Positions 35,752 to 44,995 of a stretch of 64,000 nucleotides of DNA are shown here, one piece after another (the first letter of the stretch is position 1; every line of letters begins with the position of its first letter). Both the position numbers and the translations under genes were made by a program. A model generated the notes under the pieces. The model was not told the origin of the DNA, searched no databases, and saw only the letters and a program-made list of their open reading frames with translations. Origin of the DNA: SHLQ01 sp964451305 (GTDB taxonomy: Bacteria > Actinomycetota > Acidimicrobiia > Acidimicrobiales > SHLQ01); assembly GCA_964451305.1 (NCBI GenBank), contig CAYVHV010000001.1, positions 62,001 through 126,000 of the forward strand, read 5' to 3'.

Positions 35752-36189
35752 CTAGAGCTGTGCGACAACCCACACGGCGAGTCCGCCGCGAAGCCACCAG
35801 AGCATGGTTCGGACCCAGTTCGTGCTGATGAGCTGGTCGATCTTGGTCGGGTCATATGGTTCGTTCGCTAGTCGCCCATGAAATGGGCCGTACCAAAAGC
35901 CGGTCGATACCCACGCAACGACGAGAAGGATGCCGCCGATCAACGCGACCGTCTCGACCGTGCCCGAGGGGGCCGTGAGCCAGAGCGCAAGAGCGAGAGC
36001 GACTTCGGCGGGGGCAAAGAGGACGAGGGGCCGCATGATGTTCTCGCCGTGGCTGGTGACGTAGGCGGAGAAGTTCGCTTCGGTCACCTCACGGAACGCT
36101 GGATAGATCACCAGTTGCACCGCTGTCATCAGGCCGACCATCGCCAACGTGAAGGCAAGATGGCCGATCGCCAGCGAAGAAAAGTTCAT
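35752..36189 (-). CDS. four-helix membrane protein
   Basis: 145 aa with hydrophobic segments at about 5-28, 55-70, 80-98 and 125-143. 'YPAFREVTEANFSAYVTSHGENI' after helix 1 and 'WYGPFHGRL' before helix 4 look like the DUF1772-type anthrone-oxygenase-like membrane proteins, but I am unsure. TAGCGT (36202-36197) is 7 nt upstream of the ATG. Function unknown. Confidence 0.65.
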   Translation of the reverse strand: MNFSSLAIGHLAFTLAMVGLMTAVQLVIYPAFREVTEANFSAYVTSHGENIMRPLVLFAPAEVALALALWLTAPSGTVETVALIGGILLVVAWVSTGFWYGPFHGRLANEPYDPTKIDQLISTNWVRTMLWWLRGGLAVWVVAQL

Positions 36190-36320
36190 GTTCTAGACGC
36201 TAGCGATTGGGCTTCTCTCGACGAGGACGGTGCGGGCGTCGTTGACGTCACTCGAGCGGACGCAGCCCCGAGCCATGCTCTCTTCTATTTGCGGTGAGTC
36301 ATCTTCAGCGAAGACAGCCT

Positions 36321-37673
36321 TCAGTGAAGTTGTCGGTCGCCATTCGGGTCGTTTCGTCGTTTGTTCCGCCGAATCTCGTGGATCTCCGGCTTTGTCTTCG
36401 CCATCTTTGCTTTGGTCGGTGGTCGACCTGGCGTGTCGGGTGGTATCTCTTCCCACCGGGAGGGTCGCGTCTTCCACGTTTGCGATGTTCTCTCGTAGTG
36501 CAAGCTGCGTTTTCGTTGATGAAGATCGATGTGGCATGGCTTGCAGAGGAGAGCGAGTCGATCGATGTTTGTTTCACCCTGCATCGGCGCTTCCCACGGA
36601 TCGCAATGGTGGGCTTCGCATCGGTCGTAGTGGGCGGCGCAAAGCACACACCCGCCATCTCGGGCGATGAGGCCAGTGACTTGTGCTCGCGTGGCGTAGC
36701 GAACCTCTCGGCCTTGCCACAACAGCTCGCCTTCGGCCGAATAGACCTGCCCCACCCATGTTGCATCCCACATGAGTTCTTCCACGACGGAACGGGGAAG
36801 CGTTTGCCCATCGGCGGTAGTGAACACCGTGGTGTCGGGGTTCTTCAGTTCGGTCGCTGTCGTCGTGATGATGAACGTCGCCGAGTTGCGCACGGAGGAC
36901 TTCGAAGCGGAGGGTCCGTCGGTTTCGCCCTCGCTGCTCAGCAGTTTCTCGGCAGCGTCGAAACGGCGTTGATCGTGCGTGCGCGGGTGTTTGTGGCGAG
37001 GAACATCTCGGCCGCCATCGTCGCGGTACTCGCGCTCGGCGAGTGCGTTGACCTGGCGTTCCATCTTGTCGATCGTGGTCTTGTCGCCTTGGAATGCAAG
37101 AACGTGATCGCCATCGCTCGTCCGATAGCGGTAGACCGTGCGTCGACGACGCTGCCGATCGTGTTCTGTCTGAATTTGGTCACCTGAACGGCGTTCGTTG
37201 ACGTACTTGCGGGCCTTCTTCTTGGCCTGTTCAGGTGAGGTCGAAGCGACCTCGTCGATCAGTTCGCTATCGCACGCCGCCTCCCCATCGGTATCTGCAG
37301 CAGCGGACGCAATCACGTCGGCCTGCTCGGCAGATAACGAGCCATCGTCCATGCGGTCGGCGATATCTGGATTCGCGTTGGTGGCTTTTGCGCGCTTGGC
37401 GCGGCGTTTCGCTTCGGCCTTCGACGTGTTGTTCTCCGAGCGGATCATGTCTTCGACGTCGCTATCGGAGGCGCCTTTTTCGAAGCGGTCGGCGAGCACT
37501 CGAGCTTCGGTTGCGTCGATTCGGCGACGAGCAAACTCAAGCAGTTGCAGCGCCGATTTCGCGGGGACGTGCGTCAGAGCGTGATCGATCGAAATGAGCG
37601 CGTCGGTGACGAGCAATGCAGGGTCGACGGTGGTGTCGATCCTCTCATCTTCTGAAGCTCTGCCCGAAGTCAT
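36321..37673 (-). CDS. HNH endonuclease, DUF222/13E12-repeat family
   Basis: 450 aa. The N-terminal ~250 residues are the helical DUF222 region. The C-terminal HNH nuclease has 'CVLCAAHYDRCEAHHCDPW' followed by 'NIDRLALLCKPCHIDLHQ', with two CxxC zinc pairs and the catalytic HH...N...H. The last ~50 residues are basic. This family is multicopy and mobile-looking in actinobacteria. Its promoter contains a perfect LexA box between -35 and -10, so it is damage-inducible. Because TACATT ends 7 nt before ATG 37673, the transcript should be leaderless. The alternative start 36 nt upstream would lie before the transcription start. Confidence 0.93.
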   Translation of the reverse strand: MTSGRASEDERIDTTVDPALLVTDALISIDHALTHVPAKSALQLLEFARRRIDATEARVLADRFEKGASDSDVEDMIRSENNTSKAEAKRRAKRAKATNANPDIADRMDDGSLSAEQADVIASAAADTDGEAACDSELIDEVASTSPEQAKKKARKYVNERRSGDQIQTEHDRQRRRRTVYRYRTSDGDHVLAFQGDKTTIDKMERQVNALAEREYRDDGGRDVPRHKHPRTHDQRRFDAAEKLLSSEGETDGPSASKSSVRNSATFIITTTATELKNPDTTVFTTADGQTLPRSVVEELMWDATWVGQVYSAEGELLWQGREVRYATRAQVTGLIARDGGCVLCAAHYDRCEAHHCDPWEAPMQGETNIDRLALLCKPCHIDLHQRKRSLHYERTSQTWKTRPSRWEEIPPDTPGRPPTKAKMAKTKPEIHEIRRNKRRNDPNGDRQLH

Positions 37674-37680
37674 GTGAATC

Positions 37681-37709
37681 AATGTATCGAACACATGTTC
37701 GATTAGCAA
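37681..37709 (-). promoter_or_regulatory. leaderless promoter of the HNH endonuclease
   Basis: On the minus strand: -35 TTGCTA (37709-37704), a 17-bp spacer, -10 TACATT (37686-37681), then 7 nt to the ATG at 37673. Spacing is ideal and the start codon falls at the expected transcription start. Confidence 0.8.
37688..37701. promoter_or_regulatory. LexA (SOS) box
   Basis: CGAACACATGTTCG matches CGAACRNRYGTTYG at every position. It fills most of the spacer between the -35 and -10 of the HNH gene promoter, where LexA would exclude polymerase. Confidence 0.88.
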
Positions 37710-37740
37710 CGTGAAGGGTGAAATTAACGTTGCCCGGTAT

Positions 37741-38661
37741 TCAACGTCTTCGGAGTCGTAGGCGAGGCCTGACAGCGACGGAACTTTGGCCGGCGACGAT
37801 CCCTGCGAGCGCAGAGACGACCACGAGGATGGCGAAAATCTGGATGGCGGTCAGTGCCTCGTCGAGCCAAATCCAGGCGGCGATCGTTGATATCACCGGG
37901 ATGAGCAACGTGAAGGTCGAGCTGATCCACAGAGGAATCTGCTGGATCGACCAGTTCATCATCGAATGGCCGAGCAAGCCGGAGCCAAAGGTGAGGATGA
38001 GTAGCCACACCCAGTTCGACGTCGACGGCCACGACAGATCTTGGCCGAACACGATGGCCAACGGGATGTTGATGATCGCCGTCCAAATGGCAGCGCCGAC
38101 CGTGTACTCCTGTGGCGTGATGTGCTCTTTGGCCTTCCGAGAGAAGACGAAGTACGCAGCCCACGAAAGTAGGGCGCCGACCGCCAGTGCGTCTCCGGCC
38201 AGGCCGCCCTCGGCTCCGTCGGCGCTCGATAGCACGACCGTCACAGCTCCGACGATGGCGACCAAACCAAGGGCGATGCTTCGCGAACTGATGCGCTCTC
38301 CGAACAGCCGGGCAGCGACGATGGCCACAACGACCGGTTGCAACGAGCCGATCACCGTCGCGTTCGCGATCGAGGTGAGTTTCACCGCTGAGAAGAAGAA
38401 GGCGATATCGACGCCGAGCGCGACGCCTCCCCAAAACGACTCTCGTAGAACTCGCACAGATATCGGCGTTTTGCGAAATGCGAGGAAGGCAGCGAGCGTG
38501 ATGCTGTAGATCGTGAAGCGGTACGCACCGATCGCGAGCGAACCCATATCGATGCCCTTAACGATGACGGTAGAGAGCCCCCACGCACCAACCGCGATCG
38601 CAGCGGCGCCGACACCGAGCGGGTTGGCCGGGCCTTCTGTTGTCGCCTCGGTCGAATCCAC
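37741..38661 (-). CDS. EamA/DMT family transporter
   Basis: 306 aa with ten hydrophobic segments in two homologous halves, the EamA layout. 'LQPVVVAIVAARLFGERIS' in the first half and 'TLLIPVISTIAAWIWLDEALT' in the second are the characteristic helix 4/9 sequences. It is an inner-membrane metabolite exporter or importer of unknown substrate. GTG 38661 is preceded by TAGCGT (38673-38668) at six bases. The C-terminus ends in a basic cluster. Confidence 0.9.
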   Translation of the reverse strand: MDSTEATTEGPANPLGVGAAAIAVGAWGLSTVIVKGIDMGSLAIGAYRFTIYSITLAAFLAFRKTPISVRVLRESFWGGVALGVDIAFFFSAVKLTSIANATVIGSLQPVVVAIVAARLFGERISSRSIALGLVAIVGAVTVVLSSADGAEGGLAGDALAVGALLSWAAYFVFSRKAKEHITPQEYTVGAAIWTAIINIPLAIVFGQDLSWPSTSNWVWLLILTFGSGLLGHSMMNWSIQQIPLWISSTFTLLIPVISTIAAWIWLDEALTAIQIFAILVVVSALAGIVAGQSSVAVRPRLRLRRR

Positions 38662-38726
38662 TAGCGCACGCTACTGGTAAACCCATCCGACTCTCGTTTC
38701 GGAGGGTGCCCATGAACAACAGCACC

Positions 38727-38970
38727 TCAGTTGATGACGAGATCGAAGCGATCTGTCGGCATGACCTGAGTGAAGTAGAGGTCTTCAGCTTTGGACCATC
38801 GCCCTTCCCAATCCTCGCGGTACGCGTCGCCTTCCCGGTCGAGCAACTGCTGACGACGCACCGACGTAGGCGGATCCAGCAAGACGAGAACGTCGAGCAA
38901 CTCGTGCAACTCGGGTCGAGCGCTGTACGCACCTTCGAGCAGCACTACATCGCTCGCATCTGTGTGTGAA
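38727..38970 (-). pseudogene. uridine-kinase-like C-terminal fragment
   Basis: About 78 codons encode 'DVVLLEGAYSARPELHELLD' and then a lid-like 'LLDREGDAYREDWEGRWSKAEDLYF', the C-terminal half of a uridine kinase-type P-loop enzyme. The N-terminal half with the Walker A motif is absent. Upstream, within about 70 bp, the sequence becomes the 3' end of RNase P RNA. In-frame start codons exist only inside that RNA gene or as TTG. I read it as a remnant rather than a working gene. Confidence 0.65.
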
Positions 38971-39033
38971 GAAGACAAGCCGTTGCGTGAGGTTGTACTG
39001 GCAACGACCTCTACGGTACGTCGGATTGATGGT

Positions 39034-39387
<354 letters not shown>

Positions 39388-39460
39388 ACCGTCGACAAGT
39401 GTGCCCGAAGTTTCGCCACTTCCTCCAGCTGACCGGTGGGCAATGGTGCGTTTCGAACGC

Positions 39461-39955
39461 CTAAAGAATCGCGGTGAAGATCACTCGGAGCACGAGGCGG
39501 ATGATGATGCCGATCACAATGACCATGAGCGTCGGCACGGTGGGCAAGTCGAGCCCAGCTCGGATGGCCTTAAAGAGGACGTACAGGTACCACAGAAGTG
39601 AGAGCAGCCCGAGGAAGGGGATGATCGCTAGCCACGTCACGACTGCGGCGAACCCCGTCACCCGGAGCATCTCGCCAAACGTCGATTCGGCGTTGAAGAA
39701 CCGCACGCCGACAAAGTTCAAGATTGCAGCGAGGGCGACCCAGCTGAGCATCGTCGAGACAATGCCCACGATGAAGATTCCGAAGAATGACGCGCCTCCG
39801 CCGGTAATCACATTCCCGACAGCCCCACCGAGTCCAGCAAGAACCGCGGAAACAGCGACGATGGCGGCGGCCTGCACGGTCGCAGATTCGTCGTGCTCAA
39901 CTTCCTCGAACGTGGCGATATCGCCCTTCAAAGCGCCGACCAGTCGTGGAATCAT
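39461..39955 (-). CDS. Yip1-domain membrane protein
   Basis: 164 aa. An N-terminal amphipathic part ('MIPRLVGALKGDIATFEEVEHDE') precedes five hydrophobic segments. The layout and 'NAESTFGEMLRVTGFA' match the bacterial Yip1 family. Role unknown. ATG 39955 has GGAG about 6-8 nt upstream, so this gene uses a leader, which contains a hairpin CGTGCC-AGAACC-GGCACG (39982-39999). Confidence 0.82.
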   Translation of the reverse strand: MIPRLVGALKGDIATFEEVEHDESATVQAAAIVAVSAVLAGLGGAVGNVITGGGASFFGIFIVGIVSTMLSWVALAAILNFVGVRFFNAESTFGEMLRVTGFAAVVTWLAIIPFLGLLSLLWYLYVLFKAIRAGLDLPTVPTLMVIVIGIIIRLVLRVIFTAIL

Positions 39956-39981
39956 CACTCTCTCCGTTTTGTGTGTCGCGA

Positions 39982-39999
39982 CGTGCCAGAACCGGCACG
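39982..39999 (-). promoter_or_regulatory. hairpin in the Yip1-gene leader
   Basis: CGTGCC and GGCACG with a 6-nt loop, 27 bp upstream of the start codon. It could be an operator or leader structure. Confidence 0.35.
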
Positions 40000-40168
40000 A
40001 CGGCGAGCGAAGCGTATCAGTTGCGCACCGATCAGTTGAGAGGGTTTCGCCCGCCCCTACATCTCCGAATCGCATATAGGGGCTTGAACCGATGGAGGGG
40101 AGTTCCCTCCCTACTTATTGTGATTTTCAAAGATGGAATCGCGAAATAGGAGTTGGCGGTGCGTGTAA

Positions 40169-41225
40169 CTCGATGGAACCCAGGAAAGCCCAACTTCGGG
40201 TGATGGGGCTGATGGCACCTTCCCTGTGGTTGCGACGGCGATAGAGATCATCGAGGAAGGTCTCGCAGAACGCTTCGGGCTCGGGCCGCTTCGTGCCGTG
40301 TGCGATGCGGACAGCGACTTGCCGATCGGTTCGTCATTTGGCTGCAGCGGGACGCTATTCGACGGGAGCACTCTCGAGTTTGTCGCTATTGTCGACGAAG
40401 ACCCCGACAACACGTCAGCGGCAATCACGAACGTGACCGCTGCTGGGCTCGTAGGTAGCGGGTTCGTCGAGGATGCTCTGCTCTCGGAATTCGTGACGGG
40501 GCCGTCCGACGAAGTGACCTGCGGCGATGAGGCATTCCGGCGACTCGACGAGAATCTGGAACTCAGATGTTGGGTCTTTGTCGATGACCTGTGGCAGGTC
40601 GTCGTGGGACGGTGCCGGTCGATGCCGACGTCATTGGTGATCTGAGCTTTCGGTTCGCCGAGGTCGGAGAAGCTGCCGAATACTTGGTCGAAACGGAGCT
40701 CGCAAGCCAGCTTAGGTTCGGACCCATAGCGGCGGTTTGTCCCCCAGAAGCCGCTCCCGGGCAACTGTTTGGTTGTGTCGGCACGCTCGACGATGGCACG
40801 GAGATTGCCGTTGAGGTACCAGTTGATGAGGCCGGCGATGTCAACGGGACAACGATAAACGTCGTCGGCCTACCCGATGAAAGTGATGCGTTCCTGTCAG
40901 AGGTCGCGCTGCAATTCCCCGAGCTCGGAACCCTCGAGGGGCACACGATCGACTGCGGCGACACAGGTCTCGTGATTGTCGCTGACCAACAACATCCATG
41001 CCTCGTGACCCCGTCCGGTGGGGGAGTATTCGTCGCCAACTTCGTGACCCCCGTCCGGAGCTCGAACTAACGTCCGATGGAGTGCATTGTGGGCGGAGAG
41101 CACGCGAGCGGCTCACCCCGGACCGAGGGCTTCGATGTGCGGTAACCCCCGTTTCGGGAGCTCCGTTCTATGCCGATCTGACCTACGATGAGCAGAACAT
41201 CAACTTCGAGTACGAAATCAACTAG
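40169..41225 (+). pseudogene. three DUF4333-like domains in three frames (decayed gene)
   Basis: Three related segments follow one another: domain 1 (about 40205-40615, 'FGLGPLRAVCDADSDLPIGS'), domain 2 (about 40610-41045, 'LRFGPIAAVCPPEAAPGQLF') and domain 3 (about 41060-41225, 'GVHCGRRARERLTPDRGLRC' then 'FYADLTYDEQNINFEYEI'). Each has the Cys...Cys spacing of DUF4333-like exported domains. Each lies in the next frame (coordinate mod 3 = 2, 1, 0), so every junction needs a one-base shift in the same direction. No start codon with signal peptide is found before domain 1. Indels at short G or C runs near 41020-41045 are likely. A sequencing-error origin cannot be excluded. Confidence 0.65.
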
Positions 41226-41268
41226 CCCTCACCCGCATCCACACGAACGTGTCTCGGCCTTGTCGCTG

Positions 41269-41928
41269 CTAGCTAGTGAACGTGAAGTCTTGCGGCGGGG
41301 GAGGTGGCATCGGCGGTGTGGTGTTCCCTCGTCGAGGTGTTCGCCCCATCAGCCCGAGCGTGATCAACACTGCTCCACCGATCGCTCCCAGCGGAGCGGT
41401 CGTTACATCGAAGCTCGGGCTGAACCGTTTCCAATCCTCGGGCAGGAAGCTGTCGAGCGCTGCATCGGTCGCGATGATCGACACCGGCGCCGCAACGCTC
41501 AACGCCAACAGCGACACGGCACACATCACACCGATCCAACGCACCCAACCAATACCTCGAACCGCCCACACGCCGACGGAAATCGCCGCACCGAGCGCCA
41601 GCCCGACAAGCAGGAACCCGAGGCCGAGCAGGTCATAGGAGTTCTGCCCGTTCAATGTCGCATCGAGCAACCGATCGGGCACCAGATCTCTCGCACTCTC
41701 GATCACCTCGGCGGCATCGTCGGCGAGCTCAGAGGTGTCGATGTCGCCATCGACGGCATCTTCGATCGCAGCGTCGAGCGCATCACCTAACGTCCCGTCA
41801 GCAGCCTCCTCTGCCAGCAGCGCCAAGGCTTCGATATCGAGGTCGACATTTACCCACGTGAGCGCGGAAGAACCCACCACGAGAACCACGCCAATCACGG
41901 CCACCACGATGCGAAGAAAGCGGACCAT
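41269..41928 (-). CDS. membrane protein of unknown function
   Basis: 219 aa. One N-terminal helix (residues 4-25), an Asp/Glu/Ala-rich extracytoplasmic stretch (residues ~28-90), then three helices in the second half and a Pro-rich tail. TAACCT (41940-41935) is six bases before the ATG. It is divergent from the rubrerythrin gene. Family not recognised. Confidence 0.7.
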   Translation of the reverse strand: MVRFLRIVVAVIGVVLVVGSSALTWVNVDLDIEALALLAEEAADGTLGDALDAAIEDAVDGDIDTSELADDAAEVIESARDLVPDRLLDATLNGQNSYDLLGLGFLLVGLALGAAISVGVWAVRGIGWVRWIGVMCAVSLLALSVAAPVSIIATDAALDSFLPEDWKRFSPSFDVTTAPLGAIGGAVLITLGLMGRTPRRGNTTPPMPPPPPQDFTFTS

Positions 41929-41999
41929 TGGCGAAGGTTAGCGGTACCGCTCGGCCGAGGTCGTCAACAACGCCGTCAACAACGAAGTATCGTCAAACC

Positions 42000-42401
42000 G
42001 TGAAACTCGACGGTACCCAAAGTCATGCGAACCTCAAGGCGGCATTCGAAGCCGAAAGCGCTGCGAGCGTGATGTACCGCTGGTTCGCGCAGCAGGCCGA
42101 CGTCGAGGGCTACCCAGAGGCGGCGAAGAAATTCGAGGCCATGGCCGAAAAAAAGGTGGGCCAAGCACTCGGGCACCTCGAATATCTCTCGTACGTCGGT
42201 GACCCGACGACGGGCGGACCCATCGGCGACACCGCTGACAACCTCGAAGCAGCCAAAGCCGCTGAAGAGATGAAGGCCACCGACCTCTTGCCAGGTTTCG
42301 CTGACACCGCGCGGGCCGAAGGACTCGACGAAATCGCCGAATGGATCGACTCGCAGGTTCGAGCCGACACCGGCCATGTCGACAAACTCAACGCTCTCTG
42401 A
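42000..42401 (+). CDS. rubrerythrin-like diiron protein
   Basis: 133 aa. A four-helix bundle of the ferritin-like type with Glu residues in 'FEAESAASVMYRWFA', 'AEKKVGQALGHLEYL' (ExxH-like) and later helices. It lacks the C-terminal rubredoxin domain, so it is the short rubrerythrin form; a peroxide-scavenging role is the usual one. GTG 42000 is preceded by TATCGT (41988-41993) at six bases and no ribosome site, so leaderless. Confidence 0.82.
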   Translation: MKLDGTQSHANLKAAFEAESAASVMYRWFAQQADVEGYPEAAKKFEAMAEKKVGQALGHLEYLSYVGDPTTGGPIGDTADNLEAAKAAEEMKATDLLPGFADTARAEGLDEIAEWIDSQVRADTGHVDKLNAL

Positions 42402-42467
42402 GCTGAGGCTCTGAGTTGACGGCTCCTCGCATTCATCGCTGCGAATCGATCGAACTACGATGCGTTC

Positions 42468-43517
42468 ATGACGACAATTGACGAGTTCGGCGGCTGGCCG
42501 GCAGTTCTTGGCGCGCTAACCGCTAACGAAGACCTCGACGGAGCGACCACCGAGGCTGTCCTCCAAACCATCCTCAACGGTGAAGCGACCGAATCCCAGA
42601 CCGCCGCTTTCACGATGGGCATTGGACAAAAGGGCGAAACCCCGGCCGAACTGGCCGGCATGGTGCGAGCAATGCACGACGCGGCCGTGCCGCTATCGAT
42701 GCCGAAGGAAACGATCGACATCGTCGGCATGGGTGGCTCACCCAGCCGCCGCAAAGCAGCGCTCAACGTCAGCACGATGGCCACGTTTGTCGCATCGGCT
42801 GCCGGCGTTCAAATCTGCAAACACGGCAACCGCAAAGCCTCCTCGACGTCGGGCAGCTTCGACCTGCTCGAAGCACTCGGCATCAACTTCGAGATCACCC
42901 CGTCACAACTCGAAGAGCTCGTCGCCAACACCGGCGTGGGCTTCGCGTTTGCCAAGGCGTATCACCCGGCGCTTCGCTTCGCCGGGCCGGTGCGGGTGCA
43001 GATGGGCATCCGAACCGTGTTCAACATCCTCGGCCCCCTGGCCCACCCGGCCCGGCTCACACGACAGGTCGTGGGAGTCTCAGACGACGCACTCGCCGAT
43101 CGCATGCTCGACGTTCTTCAGGCAACCGGTTCCGACAGATCATGGGTCGTCACCGGGCATGGCTCGCTCGACGAGCTCTCGACCGCCGGTCCAACAACCG
43201 TCCGCCAGCTGATCGACGGAGAGCAAACACGCTTTGTGATCGACCCCACGAATCACGGCATCGCAACTCCATCCCCCGATGCACTCGACGGAGGCGACGC
43301 CGCCGCAAACGCTGCGATCCTACACCGGCTCATGGAAGGCGAAACGGGAGCGGTTCGCGACATCGTCACCCTCAACGCAGGTGCCGGACTCGTCGTGGCC
43401 GGACTCGCAGCCGACATCGATGCAGGCCTCGAGCTCGCCAACGCAGCAATCGATTCAGGCGCTGCCGGAGAGAAACTCGCCATGCACACCGAAGCGTCCA
43501 AAGAGATGCGACAATAG
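42468..43517 (+). CDS. trpD: anthranilate phosphoribosyltransferase
   Basis: 349 aa; joins anthranilate and PRPP in tryptophan synthesis. Found are NVST (100-103), KHGNRKASSTSGS (118-130) and the Mg-binding Asp-Glu in 'GHGSLDELS'. The glycine-rich PRPP loop, normally GTGGD, reads GMGGS (87-91) followed by SPSRRKAAL, so the usual Asp is missing. Other trp genes are not adjacent. TACGAT (42456-42461) is six bases before the ATG, indicating leaderless expression. The NYN-domain gene follows by 4 bp. Confidence 0.9.
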   Translation: MTTIDEFGGWPAVLGALTANEDLDGATTEAVLQTILNGEATESQTAAFTMGIGQKGETPAELAGMVRAMHDAAVPLSMPKETIDIVGMGGSPSRRKAALNVSTMATFVASAAGVQICKHGNRKASSTSGSFDLLEALGINFEITPSQLEELVANTGVGFAFAKAYHPALRFAGPVRVQMGIRTVFNILGPLAHPARLTRQVVGVSDDALADRMLDVLQATGSDRSWVVTGHGSLDELSTAGPTTVRQLIDGEQTRFVIDPTNHGIATPSPDALDGGDAAANAAILHRLMEGETGAVRDIVTLNAGAGLVVAGLAADIDAGLELANAAIDSGAAGEKLAMHTEASKEMRQ

Positions 43518-43521
43518 AACC

Positions 43522-44733
43522 GTGGTTTCATCACTATTCGACCCGGCAATAGACCGGGCTATGCGAGTGGCCAAGAAGGGCAGAAGGGTTCGTCCAAAGG
43601 TCGAACCACCAGCCCTCCTCGTCCCATTTTTCTCGTTCAAAACGATGCCGAACAAGGCCAAACAAGTCGTTCTCGATGTTCTCGACAACGACGAGGTCTT
43701 CCGAAAACGAGTCGCTAGGGGCGTGACCGAAGCCGAACACGGCCGGTTCACCCACGACTATCTGGTCAGACCAGATGGATGGGAAACGTTCATAGCGAAC
43801 ATGGTCGAAGCCGATGGCCCGATCAGCGATTCGTCCTCCGGTTCAGTGGCCGAGCTGGAGGACAGACTTGAAATGGCCACAGCGGCTCGGGCTGCCGCAG
43901 AGGCAGATGCCAAACAAGTCCGAATCGAGCTCCACTCCGCCGACGATGAGCTTGAAAAGGTCTACGACGCGTCCGACGCGCTGCAGGCCAAAATTGCCGA
44001 CCTCGCGAACGAGGTTGAACAGCTGAAGGAACAACGCAAAAAGGCTGTTTCGGAACTGAAGAAGACCGAGTCGGTGATGGCCCGCCACATCGCGGCGCGC
44101 AAACAACTCGAGGCGACGATCGAGCAGATGACCTCGGCACAGCTGTCGAGTGCCACGGTGGGCGGATCGATAACCGACGAAGAGGTCCGAGTCGGGCTCG
44201 ACGCAATCGATTTCACAATCGAAGACCTCCGAACGCAGCTCGGGTCGCTTCGCCGCGCCGCTACCCCCGAACGCATCGACGTCCACCGCCGAGTACCCCT
44301 CGCTGCGCCGCTCGGCCTCGCAGACGACTCGGTCGAGTTCGCGAACTACCTCCTCTCGGTCCCGAACATCGTCGTGTTCGTCGATGGCTACAACGTCACC
44401 AAGCACGCCGTTCCCGAGCTCGAGCTCGCCGATCAACGCAGTTGGCTCGAACGTGTGATCACGGCGCGGCTCGCCACGATGAGCGGGCGTTTCGAAGTCG
44501 TCTTCGATGGCGCTGACGTCGCATCGGCCCACGCCAACGCCAACCCACAGTTGCGCGTCCGGTTCAGCCCCGACGGTGTCGAAGCCGATGATGTGATCAT
44601 CGCCGCGGCCAAAGCAACAAACGCACACCAGCCCGTCGCTGTCGTCAGCTCCGACAAGCGAGTTCGCGACGGTGCCATAGCTGCGGGAGCAAACGTGTTG
44701 GCCAGCGCGCAGTTCAAGAAAGCACTGTCATAG
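43522..44733 (+). CDS. NYN-domain (YacP-like) putative RNase with coiled coil
   Basis: 403 aa. The first ~100 residues are basic; residues ~110-215 form a coiled coil. From about 285 comes a PIN-like NYN nuclease domain: 'NIVVFVDGYNVTK' with the first acidic residue, 'VVFDGADV', 'GVEADDVIIAAA' and 'VVSSDKRVRDGA'. YacP-like proteins act in RNA processing. GTG 43522 starts 4 bp after the trpD stop and is probably translated by coupling. A similar coiled-coil/NYN arrangement is seen in other actinobacteria. Confidence 0.85.
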   Translation: MVSSLFDPAIDRAMRVAKKGRRVRPKVEPPALLVPFFSFKTMPNKAKQVVLDVLDNDEVFRKRVARGVTEAEHGRFTHDYLVRPDGWETFIANMVEADGPISDSSSGSVAELEDRLEMATAARAAAEADAKQVRIELHSADDELEKVYDASDALQAKIADLANEVEQLKEQRKKAVSELKKTESVMARHIAARKQLEATIEQMTSAQLSSATVGGSITDEEVRVGLDAIDFTIEDLRTQLGSLRRAATPERIDVHRRVPLAAPLGLADDSVEFANYLLSVPNIVVFVDGYNVTKHAVPELELADQRSWLERVITARLATMSGRFEVVFDGADVASAHANANPQLRVRFSPDGVEADDVIIAAAKATNAHQPVAVVSSDKRVRDGAIAAGANVLASAQFKKALS

Positions 44734-44754
44734 GGCGTAACTAGTGTCCCTCAC

Positions 44755-44967
44755 ATGACCAACAGCGACTCCGACGCAATCACGATCGATTGCGACACGT
44801 GCATCATGAAGTCCACCCCGGCATGTGAAGACTGCGTCGTCACGTACTTGTGCGATCGGCCAGCCGAGCAGGCCGTCGTGGTCAACCTCGCAGACTTCCG
44901 GGCAATGAAGGCACTCGCCGAAGTCGGTCTCGTACCGACGCTGCGCCACGACACGGGAGCGAACTGA
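44755..44967 (+). CDS. small Cys-rich conserved protein
   Basis: 70 aa. 'CDTCIMKSTPACEDCVVTYLC' (five Cys in two CxxC plus one) fits a zinc or Fe-S knuckle, followed by a helical region. TAGTGT (44742-44747) ends 7 nt before the ATG. It sits 28 bp before queG, so a functional link to that Fe-S enzyme is possible. I recall similar small proteins in actinobacteria but know of no function. Confidence 0.75.
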   Translation: MTNSDSDAITIDCDTCIMKSTPACEDCVVTYLCDRPAEQAVVVNLADFRAMKALAEVGLVPTLRHDTGAN

Positions 44968-44995
44968 CCCAAGATCTTCCCCGTAGATTGAGGGG

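Noticed and set aside
36321..37673. HNH endonuclease as part of an intron, intein or prophage
   Set aside because: It is a stand-alone DUF222-HNH gene with its own promoter and no phage or intron features around it.
40600..41050. Programmed -1 frameshifting to read the three DUF4333-like domains
   Set aside because: No X-XXY-YYZ slippery site is visible at the junctions and no start with signal peptide precedes domain 1; decay or sequence error is simpler. Kept as an open alternative in the findings.
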